Origin: Candidatus Coatesiibacteriota bacterium
Lineage (GTDB): Bacteria > JAFGND01
Length of the DNA stretch: 64,000 nucleotides
Assembly (NCBI GenBank): GCA_016927185.1
Contig: JAFGND010000044.1
Coordinates: forward strand, 1 to 64,000
Direction: 5' to 3'
Shown: positions 1 to 11,600 of the stretch, piece after piece
Numbering within the stretch: position 1 is the first letter of the stretch
Layout of the letters: each line of letters starts with the position of its first letter
Position numbers and translations under genes: made by a program
The notes under the pieces: model-generated
Seen by the model: only the letters and a program-made list of their open reading frames with translations
What the model was told of the DNA's origin: nothing
Databases searched by the model: none

Positions 1-249
1 AAAATCTATACCCAATAACATTCTGGTAGATTTTATATTATCTTTCTTTGTAAATCTCCATATAGTCAAAAAAAAAAAAAAATTGTCAAGGATTTTATTT
101 TCTTTTTTTAATCTAGCCCTCCAAAGACTGATGGATTTAAGTTATGAGGAAGTAATATTAATGGAAGTGTGAAAGAGTATAAAAATTAAAAGACATGGGA
201 TTTGGGATTAATGGAATAGTAATACTTTAAACTCTATATTGAATAAAAA

Positions 250-270
250 ATCCCCGCTTGATACGGGGAT
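250..270. terminator. Rho-independent terminator after groEL
   Basis: Seven-base-pair stem ATCCCCG/CGGGGAT with a 7-base loop, flanked by an A-run on the left and a T-run on the right. It can act in both directions; read on the minus strand it ends the groESL transcript about 30 bases after the groEL stop. The remaining 1-249 is AT-rich with a 14-15 base poly-A tract near position 70, and I see no gene in it. Confidence 0.85.
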
Positions 271-299
271 TTTTTTGATTAAAGAAGAGAGGTTTTTGT

Positions 300-2221
<1,922 letters not shown>

Positions 2222-2274
2222 TTTGGTGCCTCCTTTCTGTTTAACCGACATATTTTTTTCTGGAGGCAAAGAAT

Positions 2275-2305
2275 AAATATCACTTTATACTGTCAAGTGA
2301 TATTT
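2275..2305 (-). promoter_or_regulatory. CIRCE-like inverted repeat overlapping the groESL promoter
   Basis: Perfect 11-base arms, AAATATCACTT and AAGTGATATTT, separated by exactly nine bases. The 9-N9-9 geometry is that of CIRCE, the HrcA operator, and each inner 9-base arm matches the CIRCE half-site TTAGCACTC at six positions. On the minus strand a TTGACA (-35-like) starts inside the repeat, so a bound repressor would block the groESL promoter. Binding by HrcA is inferred; no hrcA gene is in this window. Confidence 0.75.
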
Positions 2306-2421
2306 TTTACAAAAAATCTTTTTTATAAGATATTTGAATTCATTGATTTATGTTAAAATCTGTTCCCGAAATTCCTGCTTTCCTTTTCTTCCCCTTGCAT
2401 TTTTATGCCATAAATGATTAC

Positions 2422-2430
2422 TTATCCACA
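2422..2430 (+). promoter_or_regulatory. Consensus DnaA box at the comEC start
   Basis: Exact TTATCCACA; its last base is the A of the comEC ATG. A single box may be chance. It could also let DnaA affect comEC translation-start DNA or titrate DnaA. There is no cluster of boxes here, so I do not call an origin. Confidence 0.35.
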
Positions 2431-4520
2431 TGCTTAATCTGGAAAAAGACATTTTTGTCAATAAAATTTCCATTTCAGTTAAATATTCGCTTGAAAGATA
2501 CGTTTTTGTCTGGCTATTCATAATATATTCACTTGGCTTATATTTCGCGAAATTACATCCAGATATGATTGTTCTTTCTTCAATATATATAGTGTTTCTT
2601 GCACTTCTTTGTGTGCTCTTCAAGATAACCTTGAAAAACGGCAGAAAGACCTTATGCTATATATTATTCACTGCAGCTCTTCCGGTTATTGCTTTTCTGA
2701 GACTGGACTCCATGGAAAAAAAAGACATAATAAAATATCCGATTATCGGTGAAATCACTTCTCATTATGAAACAAGAAGCAGATCAAGATATACACTATC
2801 AAATGATGATGGCAATTACTATATCTATGCCTCAAAGGAAGACAGGAAAATAGAGATTGGTTCTGTTGCAAGAATTGACTCAAGGCTTCATCCATTCATA
2901 GAGAAAGGCTTTCCTACATTATTCGATTATGATTTATACAAATGGGTAAGAAACTTGAAGGGGATTATTTATCTTCCTAAAAAAGCAGTTTCTGAAAAGG
3001 TAATAAAAAAACCTGGCAAGTACAGGCATTTTATAAATTCCTTGCGGGATGAGCTCAAATCAAGGATAAATACCAATTTTGCTGCCTCAGAAGCTGGTTT
3101 TCTCTCTGGCATCCTCCTGGGAGATAAACAGGGAATATCCAGACAGAAAATGGAGGAAGTCTCCAAGATAGGACTTGCTCATGTTTTGGTGGTATCTGGA
3201 CTACATTTAACAATCTGGGTTGCAGTTCTTTATTTCATGATAAAATTCATGCCTATCCCGAAACCCTTCAAGATATTGTTCGTTCTCTCAGGTTGCTGGA
3301 TACTCTCGGAGATATGCGGTCCAAACCTTCCAGTAGTAAGAGCTTTCATAATGACATTCTTCTTCCTTGTCTCAATGCTAGTACAGAGAAGGAAATACAA
3401 TGTAAATATTCTTGCATGCTCTGGACTTATAATAGAACTGCTTTATCCAAGAGCGATGTGGGATATAAGCTTCCAGCTTTCATTCATCGCAACACTCGGT
3501 ATACTTATCTGGGTGCCTTTTATTCACAATAAAGTCAGGCAGATAGAATCTCTGGGAAGTCACAGGATACTATCTTTCATTATTGATGCTATGAGCGTAT
3601 CTGTATTCGCGCAGCTTGCACTTTCTCCATTGCTTCTTGAGACATTCGGATATATCTCATTGATCTCGCCTCTTGTCAACCTCTTTGAAGTGCCTCTTGT
3701 GAACCTCTTGACAGTTCTTGGTTATGTGTTCTTAGCTTTTGCCAAAATTCCATTACTGGGAAACTCGCTTGTTTTCATACTAAGCAAGATGCTATGGTTA
3801 TGGGAAAAAACAATATTGTTCTGGTTGAAATTATCTAATATAGCATATCATAAATCACAGTTTGATCCTTTGGTTTTTTCCGTACTTTTTGCATTAATTC
3901 TTATTGCATTCCTCTGGAGAATGAATTATCTCAAGAAATGGGTTTGCACTGCAATTATTCTAATATTTCTGTCTTCTGGTTTCATAATGTATTGGGGTGC
4001 GAAAAAAGATTTGCCTGAAAAGGAATTATGGCTGTTCAGTTATAACAATGAGCTTGGTTATATTATGCATAATGACAGCAAGACATATCTTCTGACACCA
4101 ACATCACGCTACAGTTATCAGCTAAAGAGTTTCCTGAAACTGAAAGGATGGAGACAAGTGCTTGCTGACAGGACATCTTTCCTTCTTGTTGAGGGAGAAA
4201 TGGAAGGAATTGAAATCAAGGAAAGCATGTCTATTGTTGATTCCATAAGCATGGGAAAGACAGTGTTCATGATAAACAGGTATCCTGATGCAAGAAAAAC
4301 TGGTTTCAATTATATAATTATTTCAGCAAATGAACCATACAGGGGATATCAGGAAAGAGAGTGCCATGTAACATATGCTGACAGGAAACCTTCAAAGAAG
4401 AACACTATTGCATTGAAAGAGGCAGGAGCAACAGGTTTTCTTATATACAAAGACAGAATCCTGCTTCAGAATGGAGGCAAGAAAAGTCTCTTTGCAGAAG
4501 GAGACAGGCTTTATTATTAG
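2430..4520 (+). CDS. comEC: ComEC/Rec2-family DNA-uptake channel
   Basis: Polytopic inner-membrane protein of 696 residues. Order: two N-terminal membrane helices (about 24-80), a DUF4131/OB-like external domain (about 90-180), then the Competence domain, recognised by ILLGDKQGI and IGLAHVLVVSGLHL near residues 225-255, followed by many membrane helices to about 520. In transformation ComEC passes single-stranded DNA into the cytoplasm. The C-terminal region (about 530-696) lacks the HxHxDH metallo-beta-lactamase motif found in Firmicutes ComEC, so any nuclease role must come from elsewhere. No clear Shine-Dalgarno precedes the ATG, so the exact start is uncertain. Confidence 0.9.
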   Translation: MLNLEKDIFVNKISISVKYSLERYVFVWLFIIYSLGLYFAKLHPDMIVLSSIYIVFLALLCVLFKITLKNGRKTLCYILFTAALPVIAFLRLDSMEKKDIIKYPIIGEITSHYETRSRSRYTLSNDDGNYYIYASKEDRKIEIGSVARIDSRLHPFIEKGFPTLFDYDLYKWVRNLKGIIYLPKKAVSEKVIKKPGKYRHFINSLRDELKSRINTNFAASEAGFLSGILLGDKQGISRQKMEEVSKIGLAHVLVVSGLHLTIWVAVLYFMIKFMPIPKPFKILFVLSGCWILSEICGPNLPVVRAFIMTFFFLVSMLVQRRKYNVNILACSGLIIELLYPRAMWDISFQLSFIATLGILIWVPFIHNKVRQIESLGSHRILSFIIDAMSVSVFAQLALSPLLLETFGYISLISPLVNLFEVPLVNLLTVLGYVFLAFAKIPLLGNSLVFILSKMLWLWEKTILFWLKLSNIAYHKSQFDPLVFSVLFALILIAFLWRMNYLKKWVCTAIILIFLSSGFIMYWGAKKDLPEKELWLFSYNNELGYIMHNDSKTYLLTPTSRYSYQLKSFLKLKGWRQVLADRTSFLLVEGEMEGIEIKESMSIVDSISMGKTVFMINRYPDARKTGFNYIIISANEPYRGYQERECHVTYADRKPSKKNTIALKEAGATGFLIYKDRILLQNGGKKSLFAEGDRLYY

Positions 4521-4525
4521 TTTCC

Positions 4526-5455
4526 TTATTCCAGTATTTCGTATCCCTTTTCTGACTTGCCAATCTTGTATCTGGATGATGCCTCCCTGGAATAGCTTTT
4601 ATTCTTTATCATCACATTGTCTTTGAGCTTTAAAAGCTCCCATATTGAAGATAACTTCTGCTCCTTTAGACTCTCTGCAATTATGAAGCATTTATCTTCC
4701 ACTGAAAAAGCAATCACTTTTTTGACCCACATTCCTGAAAGAAGCTTCCTGCCCTTGAGAAGCCATGAGCCATCTTCCTCTTTGTGCAGAATAGTATCTT
4801 TCAAATATTTTTCATATGAAAAATTCCTCTTCAAGCCATCCATACCATAAACAGTTATCCTGTCCTTGAAATCAGTCATTGTGCTTAAAGCTTTTATTAT
4901 ATCTGTAAAGTGAATTCCTGTCCAATATGGATTGATTTTCCCCTTTTCAGAGGGGACTTCTTCACTGCTTATCTTCAGTGCATTCAAAACCGTATCAAAA
5001 ATGAAGATGCTTTTTATTTCATCCGAGGGATTCTGATTCAAGTCGATTGAAGCCAGATCCTTGACCGAGTACATGTTTGAAAGACCAATGCAATACAAAT
5101 GCAATCCATCATTTTCTATCTTTTTTCCGTCAATCTCCCATGCAAGAAAGAATTTCATGTTGTTTATCTGCTCGTTTGTGACTTCTGACTTGTATCCATC
5201 AGAGCCAATGAAAATGTATGAAAAATTCCTGCTTTTGGGATGCCCAAGTTTATCGAAAATCCTGTTTAGCCATTGTCCCTTAAGGTTGTACTTAACTCTC
5301 TGCTTTGTTTTTGCTTTGTAAATTTCATGCACTATCAAAGTGTCTCCAGCAGCCTTTAGCTCATCATTATTGTACTGGTATGAGGTGTTTCCATCTATTA
5401 TTGTTAAAGCATATGCAAGAGCTGGAACAAGCAGAATAATCCATAAATACTTCAT
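4526..5455 (-). CDS. Secreted protein with two probable molybdopterin-oxidoreductase-fold repeats
   Basis: A 309-residue protein with an N-terminal signal peptide (cleavage near AYA, about residue 16) and no lipobox. Two similar segments, about 60-130 and 185-270, carry a DGY/DGL turn followed by a hydrophobic strand and an E(I/D)DGK- or EDGSW-like turn. The pattern resembles the sulfite-oxidase molybdopterin-binding fold, but no Mo-ligating Cys is visible. It overlaps the upstream ECF-S-like gene by 4 bases, so the two are made together. One idea is a periplasmic partner of that membrane protein, binding a pterin-like or other small ligand. Fold assignment is tentative; function is unknown. 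Confidence 0.6.
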   Translation of the reverse strand: MKYLWIILLVPALAYALTIIDGNTSYQYNNDELKAAGDTLIVHEIYKAKTKQRVKYNLKGQWLNRIFDKLGHPKSRNFSYIFIGSDGYKSEVTNEQINNMKFFLAWEIDGKKIENDGLHLYCIGLSNMYSVKDLASIDLNQNPSDEIKSIFIFDTVLNALKISSEEVPSEKGKINPYWTGIHFTDIIKALSTMTDFKDRITVYGMDGLKRNFSYEKYLKDTILHKEEDGSWLLKGRKLLSGMWVKKVIAFSVEDKCFIIAESLKEQKLSSIWELLKLKDNVMIKNKSYSREASSRYKIGKSEKGYEILE

Positions 5456-5991
5456 AATATGTTCACCTTTCTGACCTGTTTGTAAATTTCATAAGATATA
5501 AAACCCCCAATAAAGCTTGAAAACAAGCAAGCTGATATTGAAAGCAGTAGGGGTATTAGTGGAAGCCTTAGTACTATCACAGAGACTATCAATACTCCAG
5601 ATAAATTCGCAACAATATTAAGCAGTGCGTGTGAAAAAATGCTTTCTGCAGAAAACCTGAAGATAAGCAATACAATATCAACAAGCAAGCCGGGAATCAA
5701 GTAAATAAGCAAAGACAGTCCTCCATGAGAACCCATAAGTCCGATTACCATTATTACAAGACCCTGTATGAATCCTACTGAAAATGCAGCTCCTGTCTTG
5801 TTAACAAGAAAGGCTCCCAGCACAATCCAAATCAAGTATATTCCACCTATCAAGGATCCTCCCGGTATTAATAGAGGGCTTGAAATTATGTGAACTAAAG
5901 GAGACAGCAGGGGTTTCAAAGCAAGACCTGTTGCAGAACAAATCGAGATGATTACAAGATCTAGGGTTGTGAATTTCTTGAATAAACTCAT
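5452..5991 (-). CDS. ECF-transporter S-component-like membrane protein
   Basis: 179 residues with about five or six membrane helices. The sequence FTTLDLVIISICSATGLALKP at the N-terminus, then PGGSLIGGIYLIW and MGSHGGLS, is characteristic of substrate-binding S subunits of energy-coupling-factor importers related to YkoE/ThiW-type proteins. Such subunits bind a vitamin or metal and share an energising module encoded elsewhere; none is in this window. It sits between the YGGP lipoprotein genes and the secreted 4526-5455 gene, with a 4-base overlap to the latter and a 9-base gap from the former. Substrate is not predictable. Confidence 0.7.
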   Translation of the reverse strand: MSLFKKFTTLDLVIISICSATGLALKPLLSPLVHIISSPLLIPGGSLIGGIYLIWIVLGAFLVNKTGAAFSVGFIQGLVIMVIGLMGSHGGLSLLIYLIPGLLVDIVLLIFRFSAESIFSHALLNIVANLSGVLIVSVIVLRLPLIPLLLSISACLFSSFIGGFISYEIYKQVRKVNIL

Positions 5992-6000
5992 AGCCCGTTT

Positions 6001-6306
6001 TTATTTGCCTCTTTTTTGCATCGAAGGTCCGCCATAAACAACCTTGATATCATTGACTTTTCTTCTATTGTTCTTCTTTTCTTTAACCTTTTTCTCAATT
6101 ATATCAAGAGAATCTTCCTTACCCATTTTCTTTACTCTCTGATATAGACTGTCAAGCGAGCCTTTTTTTGAATCTGCAGAGTCTACATTTACTGGAGATG
6201 ATGGTTTTGTTTCTTTCACTTTCTCTTCCTCACTGGATTCGCAGCTTTGTAAAAGAAGAGAATAAAGGAAACCAATCGCAAGTATCAGAAATCTTTTTAA
6301 CTTCAT
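6001..6306 (-). CDS. Small lipoprotein with YGGPxM motif (copy 2)
   Basis: 101 residues. The signal peptide ends in a lipobox LLQSC (Cys about 22), then comes a long Lys/Glu/Ser-rich, probably disordered stretch ending in VVYGGPSMQKRGK. The neighbour 6303-6590 carries the same motif. Start and stop overlap that neighbour by 4 bases (ATGA), so the two are translationally coupled. No known domain is recognised. The conserved part is the short C-terminal motif, perhaps a docking peptide or a site for modification. Confidence 0.75.
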   Translation of the reverse strand: MKLKRFLILAIGFLYSLLLQSCESSEEEKVKETKPSSPVNVDSADSKKGSLDSLYQRVKKMGKEDSLDIIEKKVKEKKNNRRKVNDIKVVYGGPSMQKRGK

Positions 6307-6590
6307 TCCTTCTCGCTTTTATCCTTTTCCTTCTTGTCAAGAGTATCCCTTTTGGATAGTTTGGGTTCAGAATTCTTATCCTTCGCAATATCATGTCTTC
6401 TCATATTAGGTCCACCATATTCTACAGACAAATTCCTGTTATAATCATTCTTCCTTTGCAGAGAATCTTCTTTGGTTGTATTGTCATCAGAATCTGCAAA
6501 TGCCTTGGGTAATCTCCCTGTGCATGAACAAAGAAACATGGAACTAACCCATGCAAGAATCAGCAAAAATCTTTTTCTCAATACGAACAT
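6303..6590 (-). CDS. Small lipoprotein with YGGPxM motif (copy 1)
   Basis: 95 residues; lipobox FLCSC near residue 23, a short charged stretch, VEYGGPNMRR around residues 57-66, then a Lys/Asp/Glu-rich tail. Its motif V-x-YGGP-x-M-x-(K/R)R matches the next gene although the rest of the sequence differs, so the pair looks like diverged duplicates under selection for the motif. First gene of the minus operon running to 4526. Unknown function. Confidence 0.75.
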   Translation of the reverse strand: MFVLRKRFLLILAWVSSMFLCSCTGRLPKAFADSDDNTTKEDSLQRKNDYNRNLSVEYGGPNMRRHDIAKDKNSEPKLSKRDTLDKKEKDKSEKE

Positions 6591-6728
6591 GGAATACCTT
6601 TCTTTTTTCCAGCATTCTGTTCAATATTGATTATTGTCAACATAAAACATTAAAACAATTTTGTTTTGACAAATTATATTACAATAAATTCCTTGAGTAA
6701 GATTTTTTTACAAACGATTGGGGGAAAA

Positions 6729-8570
6729 ATGAACAACAAAACTATCTTTCTCATTTTCCTGTGCAGCTTTCTTATTATTTCACTGATAACACCTGCACTT
6801 GCAAAAGAATGGACTCTTGAGGATACAAGAGCCAGCATCAAGAAAAATGGCTTCAAGTGGGAAGCAGGTGAAACAAGCATTTCAAGATTACCAAAAGAAG
6901 TAAAGAAATTTTATTTCAATGGCTTGAAAAAAGAGGATTTCAACGTTCCTGATTCAAGAAAATTCAAGAAATCAGGTATCAGGTATCCTGATACATTTGA
7001 CTGGCGTAATGTAGATGGAAAAAATTATGTCACTCCAATAAGGGATCAAAAGCAATGCGGTTCATGCTGGGCATTCTGTGTAATGGCATCCTTAGAAGCA
7101 CAAATAAAGATCTTTCTTACAATGGACAAGATAAACCCGGATGTTTCTGAACAATATGTTGTTTCACAATGCTATCAGGGTGGGGACTGCGGAGGAGGAC
7201 AGCTCTATTCACTTGCTGCATGGCTTGAAACACATGGAGTGCCATGGGAATCATGCTGGCCTTATGAAGCAAGAAATGCTGCATGCAATAATAGATGCAG
7301 CGACTGGGAATATACTCAGCAGAAAACAGTACAATACTTTGCAATAGAAAATGGTGACTTCGAGGCAATGAAGGAAGCTATTGCAACCAAGGGATTGCTA
7401 TTTGTAGGCATGTCTGTTTATAATGATTTCCAAGCATATAGAGGCGGGATCTATGAATGTGACAAGAACTCAGGTTATGGAGGAGGTCACGGAGTCTGCC
7501 TTATAGGTTATAACAGTACAGAGAACTACTGGATTGGAAAAAACAGCTGGGGAACTGGATGGGGAGAAGAGGGATTCTTCAGAGTAAGGATGGGTGGAGA
7601 TGATAGAATAGGTTATGGTGGACAGGCTTACTTTGAGTTGAATGATGTTGCAAATCATCTCTGGTATGAAGCTCCTGAAGACAATAAATTCTTTTCTTCA
7701 GGCACAAAAGTTGATATAGAATGGCACAGCAAAGGTGTCAATAAAATCAATATCTATTTCTCATCAGATACTGGCAACACTTACAATCTTGTTGCTTCAA
7801 ATGTTGATGCTGCACCTCAATCATATTCATGGACTGTTCCTGAAGTTGAATCAACAAAGTGCAAGATAAAACTGGAGGATGTTGAACATACAAAAGAGGG
7901 AAAATGTGCTATTGGTGCTGCAATAACAGAAGGAGTTTTCGGAGTTGGTCAACAGCGTTCAGTTGCCATGAATTATCCAAAAGGTGGAGAAACCTTCTAT
8001 AATGGTCATAAGTACTATTTGACATGGGATTGTTCAGCAAACATGAAAAATGTCAATATATATGGCTCAACAGATGGTGGGACATCCTGGCTTCCCAATA
8101 AAGTTGCCAATTACTCCAATGCCCAGAACAAGACATATCTCTGGACAGTGAATACTGCCAAATTCCCTGCCACTACAACAGGTAGAATGAAAATAGCTGA
8201 TGCATACTATGAAGCAGACTTCAATGATATCAATGATGGCAATTTCTCTGTTTCAAATGATCAATATGGTTTTAACAATAACAAGACAGGATTGTTTGTT
8301 CCGGCAAATATGTCATTGGAGATAGGTCCAAATCCATGCAGAAATCAGATACTCAATATACGCTATGCACTTCCCAGAAACACGAAGGTAAGCATGAAGG
8401 TGAGAAATCTTCTCGGGCAGACAGTTGCAGTACTCATGGAATCAGAAACCCACAAGTCAGGCAATTACATGGTACACTGGATCCCAATGAATTACGCATC
8501 AGGCGTATATGTCATTGAACTTACGACAAACGAAAAGACAATAAGCAAAAGCATTTTAATAATCAAATAG
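6729..8570 (+). CDS. Secreted papain-family (C1A) cysteine protease with C-terminal sorting domain
   Basis: 613 residues from the ATG at 6729, chosen because GGGGG lies upstream and the signal peptide (cut after ALA, about residue 26) starts there. A short propeptide is followed by the C1A domain (about 85-305). Oxyanion Gln107, nucleophile Cys113 (QCGSCWAF), His254 (GGGHGVCLIGY) and Asn272 (KNSWGTGWG) are all present, so it should be active. Two Ig/Fn3-like beta domains follow (about 310-520). The last 80 residues resemble FlgD-Ig/T9SS type A sorting domains (GPNPCRN, LLGQTV, LPSGVYVIEL-like). Likely exported to the cell surface or medium for protein breakdown. A TTGACA box lies at 6666-6671. 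Confidence 0.92.
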   Translation: MNNKTIFLIFLCSFLIISLITPALAKEWTLEDTRASIKKNGFKWEAGETSISRLPKEVKKFYFNGLKKEDFNVPDSRKFKKSGIRYPDTFDWRNVDGKNYVTPIRDQKQCGSCWAFCVMASLEAQIKIFLTMDKINPDVSEQYVVSQCYQGGDCGGGQLYSLAAWLETHGVPWESCWPYEARNAACNNRCSDWEYTQQKTVQYFAIENGDFEAMKEAIATKGLLFVGMSVYNDFQAYRGGIYECDKNSGYGGGHGVCLIGYNSTENYWIGKNSWGTGWGEEGFFRVRMGGDDRIGYGGQAYFELNDVANHLWYEAPEDNKFFSSGTKVDIEWHSKGVNKINIYFSSDTGNTYNLVASNVDAAPQSYSWTVPEVESTKCKIKLEDVEHTKEGKCAIGAAITEGVFGVGQQRSVAMNYPKGGETFYNGHKYYLTWDCSANMKNVNIYGSTDGGTSWLPNKVANYSNAQNKTYLWTVNTAKFPATTTGRMKIADAYYEADFNDINDGNFSVSNDQYGFNNNKTGLFVPANMSLEIGPNPCRNQILNIRYALPRNTKVSMKVRNLLGQTVAVLMESETHKSGNYMVHWIPMNYASGVYVIELTTNEKTISKSILIIK

Positions 8571-8579
8571 ATTTTTGAT

Positions 8580-8605
8580 AACAAGGTGGATTTTTCCACC
8601 TTGTT
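8580..8605. terminator. Terminator hairpin between convergent genes
   Basis: Ten-base-pair stem AACAAGGTGG/CCACCTTGTT with a six-base loop, between the protease stop at 8570 and the cyclase stop at 8627. The T-run is weak, but placement between convergent stops favours a bidirectional terminator. Confidence 0.7.
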
Positions 8606-8626
8606 CATTCCGGAAGAAAAAGCATT

Positions 8627-11600
8627 CTACCGAGTATTCAGAAATCTCTTTTCAATATCTTCAATCTCATATACTTTATGATGCCTTTCCATTTCCATGT
8701 TCATCCTTTTCGCTTCTTTAAGCAAATCAACAGCCTTTGACTTGCTGTTATCATAATCCAGCATGTATTCAAGAAGGCATAAAGCGTAGGCAATCAATGA
8801 ATCTGCTATTGCTGCTTTTGTTTTCTTATTCCTGAGAGATTCAATACCCTTTTCGAACAATTCAATACCTTTCTCTATATTGTTTTTCCTGAATTCAAGT
8901 CTGGCTAAAGAAATCATGGAAAGAATCCTGTGATGTTCATCCTTGTCTTTTTCAGCTAGTTCAAATGCTTTTCTCAGATACTCCTCAGCTTTTTTAAGTT
9001 CAGATTTATCAAGGCTGGCTTTTCCAAGAACTAATATCAACCTGCATCTGATTGTGCTGATTCCGATCTCATTGATTATTGATAAACCCTGATTTGCTAT
9101 TTCTATTGCTTTTTCGTATTCCTTTGTAGCCAGATGTAGATTCCCTATATCACTATTAATTATAGCCTGATATCTCTTTTCACCAATCTCAGTTAAAATT
9201 GCAGAACTTTCCATAATGAATTCATGTGCTTTCTTGAAGTCACCTAAAATTGAATAAATTATCCCGGTTTCTTTTAATGCAAATGCCTCGCCAAAACGAT
9301 ATTTTGTCTCTTTAGAAATAGAAATGCTTTCATCAAGTATTTGCAAGGCTTTCCTGTAATCTCCCAATACTCCATAAATGTTTGCAATATTACTCAATAC
9401 GGATCCTTCTCCAACCCTGTTTCCAATCTCCCTTCTTATTTCAAGCGACTTCTGAAATAATTCTAAAGCCTCAGCATAATTGGATCTTTCATTATGAGTT
9501 GTTGCTATATTGTTAAGAATAGTGCTTTCATAAGTGCGGTTGCCAATTATCTTATTAAGTTCCAGTGCTTTGTTGTACAATATCAATGCATTATCATGAT
9601 CATTCATTAGTGAATGCACAGTTCCAAGATTACCTATGGCAAGACTTTCTCCATACAAATTCCCAATCTCTTTTGAAATATCCATACTCTTGTTGAGAAG
9701 TTCCATGGCTTTCTTATAATTTCCTGTTCTGCAATTTATCAAACCTAAATCACCACAAATAAGCCCTTGAAGCCTTCTATCTCCAAGTTCCGTGTATATC
9801 TTGAGAGCTTTCATGTTATATTCAGCAGATTTTGTATAATTGCATTTTCCATAGTTGACTGCCCCCAGAGTCTTCAATACAGAAGCCTTGCCTGATTTAT
9901 CATCAAGTGAATTATGGATTTCCAATGCTTTTGTTAATGTCTTTTCCGCTTCATCAATTTCACCAGTAATCTGATATGTTTTTCCCAGAACACTTAATGA
10001 TGCAGCAATCATCCAGTTACAATTCATCTCTTCAGCAATCTTCAGTGCATTCAAGGCATAATCCCTTGCAGTTGAAAAAGGACCTGTCAGTTTGTAGATT
10101 TCTTCAATCTTTAACAGGATTTCAAAACATTTTTCCCTGGTAATATTTAATGAAAGAAGCTTTTCGTAGTTTTCCATTGCTTTCTTGTTTGCAAATTTCT
10201 TTTTGTATCTGTCTCCATTTTTTTCCAGGTACTCTTTCAGTTTTTCTTCGCTATTGCTTCTTTCAGCATGAATGCATAGATCATCATACCATTCCTCTAT
10301 CCTGTCACTGTATATTTTTTCAATCAGTCTTAATGCTGTCAAATGAAGTTTTTCCCTGCTTTCATTAAGCTGCATATTATAAGCAACATCCTTTATAAGT
10401 GCATGATTGAAAAAATAAACTATCTCCTCTACAATTCCCTTCATGTTTTCCTGGTAAACCAGTTTGAAACTTTCTGCACTAAGAAGATACTCATAGATAG
10501 GGTACTTGCCTTCAAGCATTTCATTGAGTAATTTGAATGGAAATTTCTGCCCTATTATGCTTGCACTTTGCAGTATTTCCTTTACTCTTGAACCAAGAGA
10601 ATCTATTCTTGCGATTATTACCTGGTCTATGCTTGATGGAAGATCATTTATTTCACAAATAATCTCCCAGGTATTCTCTTTCAATACTATGACATTTGTT
10701 TCTTTCAGATGTTTCAGCCATTGTTCTATGAAAAACGGGTTTCCATTTGATGTATTGATAATTATCTCTCTTAAATACTCTGATAGCTGACCTTCCTCAA
10801 GAATGCTTTCTATAAGAGCAATTGCTTCATCTTCAGTCAATATCTTGAGATCAATCTCTTCTACCTGAACATCCCTAGATATCTTGAAACTGACTGTTTC
10901 ACCTTCCTCCAGATATCTACAGGCAGCAATAATCATGAATGGAGAATCTTTGACATTGCGAGTCAGAGGCAAGAGGAATTCCTCAGTTGATTTATCAATC
11001 CACTGTGCATCGTCTATTTCAATAATGGCAGGAGATTTGTATGATAATGCCTTCAGAAGTTCCTTCAAACCTATAACGAAATTATCATATCTCAATTTAC
11101 TATCCAGCTTTTCATAAAGAGATCCCTTGATATCTATTCCAATCTCAGCTCCTATTATGGAATGAGTTCTTGATATTTCCCTTCTTGTTAATTCGTTTAT
11201 CTCGGCATCTTCAGATATTTCATTTATCTTTTTCAGAAAACTTGATTTATCTTCTTCCCTGTCTTTACCTTTTATATCAAAATAATCCTTCAGCCATTGT
11301 ATTACTCCATTCCATGCCCTCGAGACAAGTGCATCACATGGGAATCTTATCCAGTTGAATTTTATACTTTCCTTTTCAAGCCACTCCCTCACTTCATAAA
11401 GCAATCTTGTCTTTCCTATCCCTGGCTCACCATAAATATAGACAACTCCACCAAACTTTTTTTCAAGAATGCTTCCAGAAATAAGATGCTTGAGTTTCTC
11501 AAGCTCTTTTTCTCTGCCAATAAGCTCATTTAAATAATGCCTTTCCCCTGCATTCTTCTTTATATTGAAGAATCTGTACAGAGGAAGCCGTTCTTTCTTA

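Noticed and set aside
2422-2430. Possible replication origin at the comEC DnaA box
   Set aside because: A single box; no cluster and no origin-type genes around.
2348-2623. 91-residue minus-strand ORF near comEC
   Set aside because: Overlaps the conserved comEC frame and has no motif or ribosome site.
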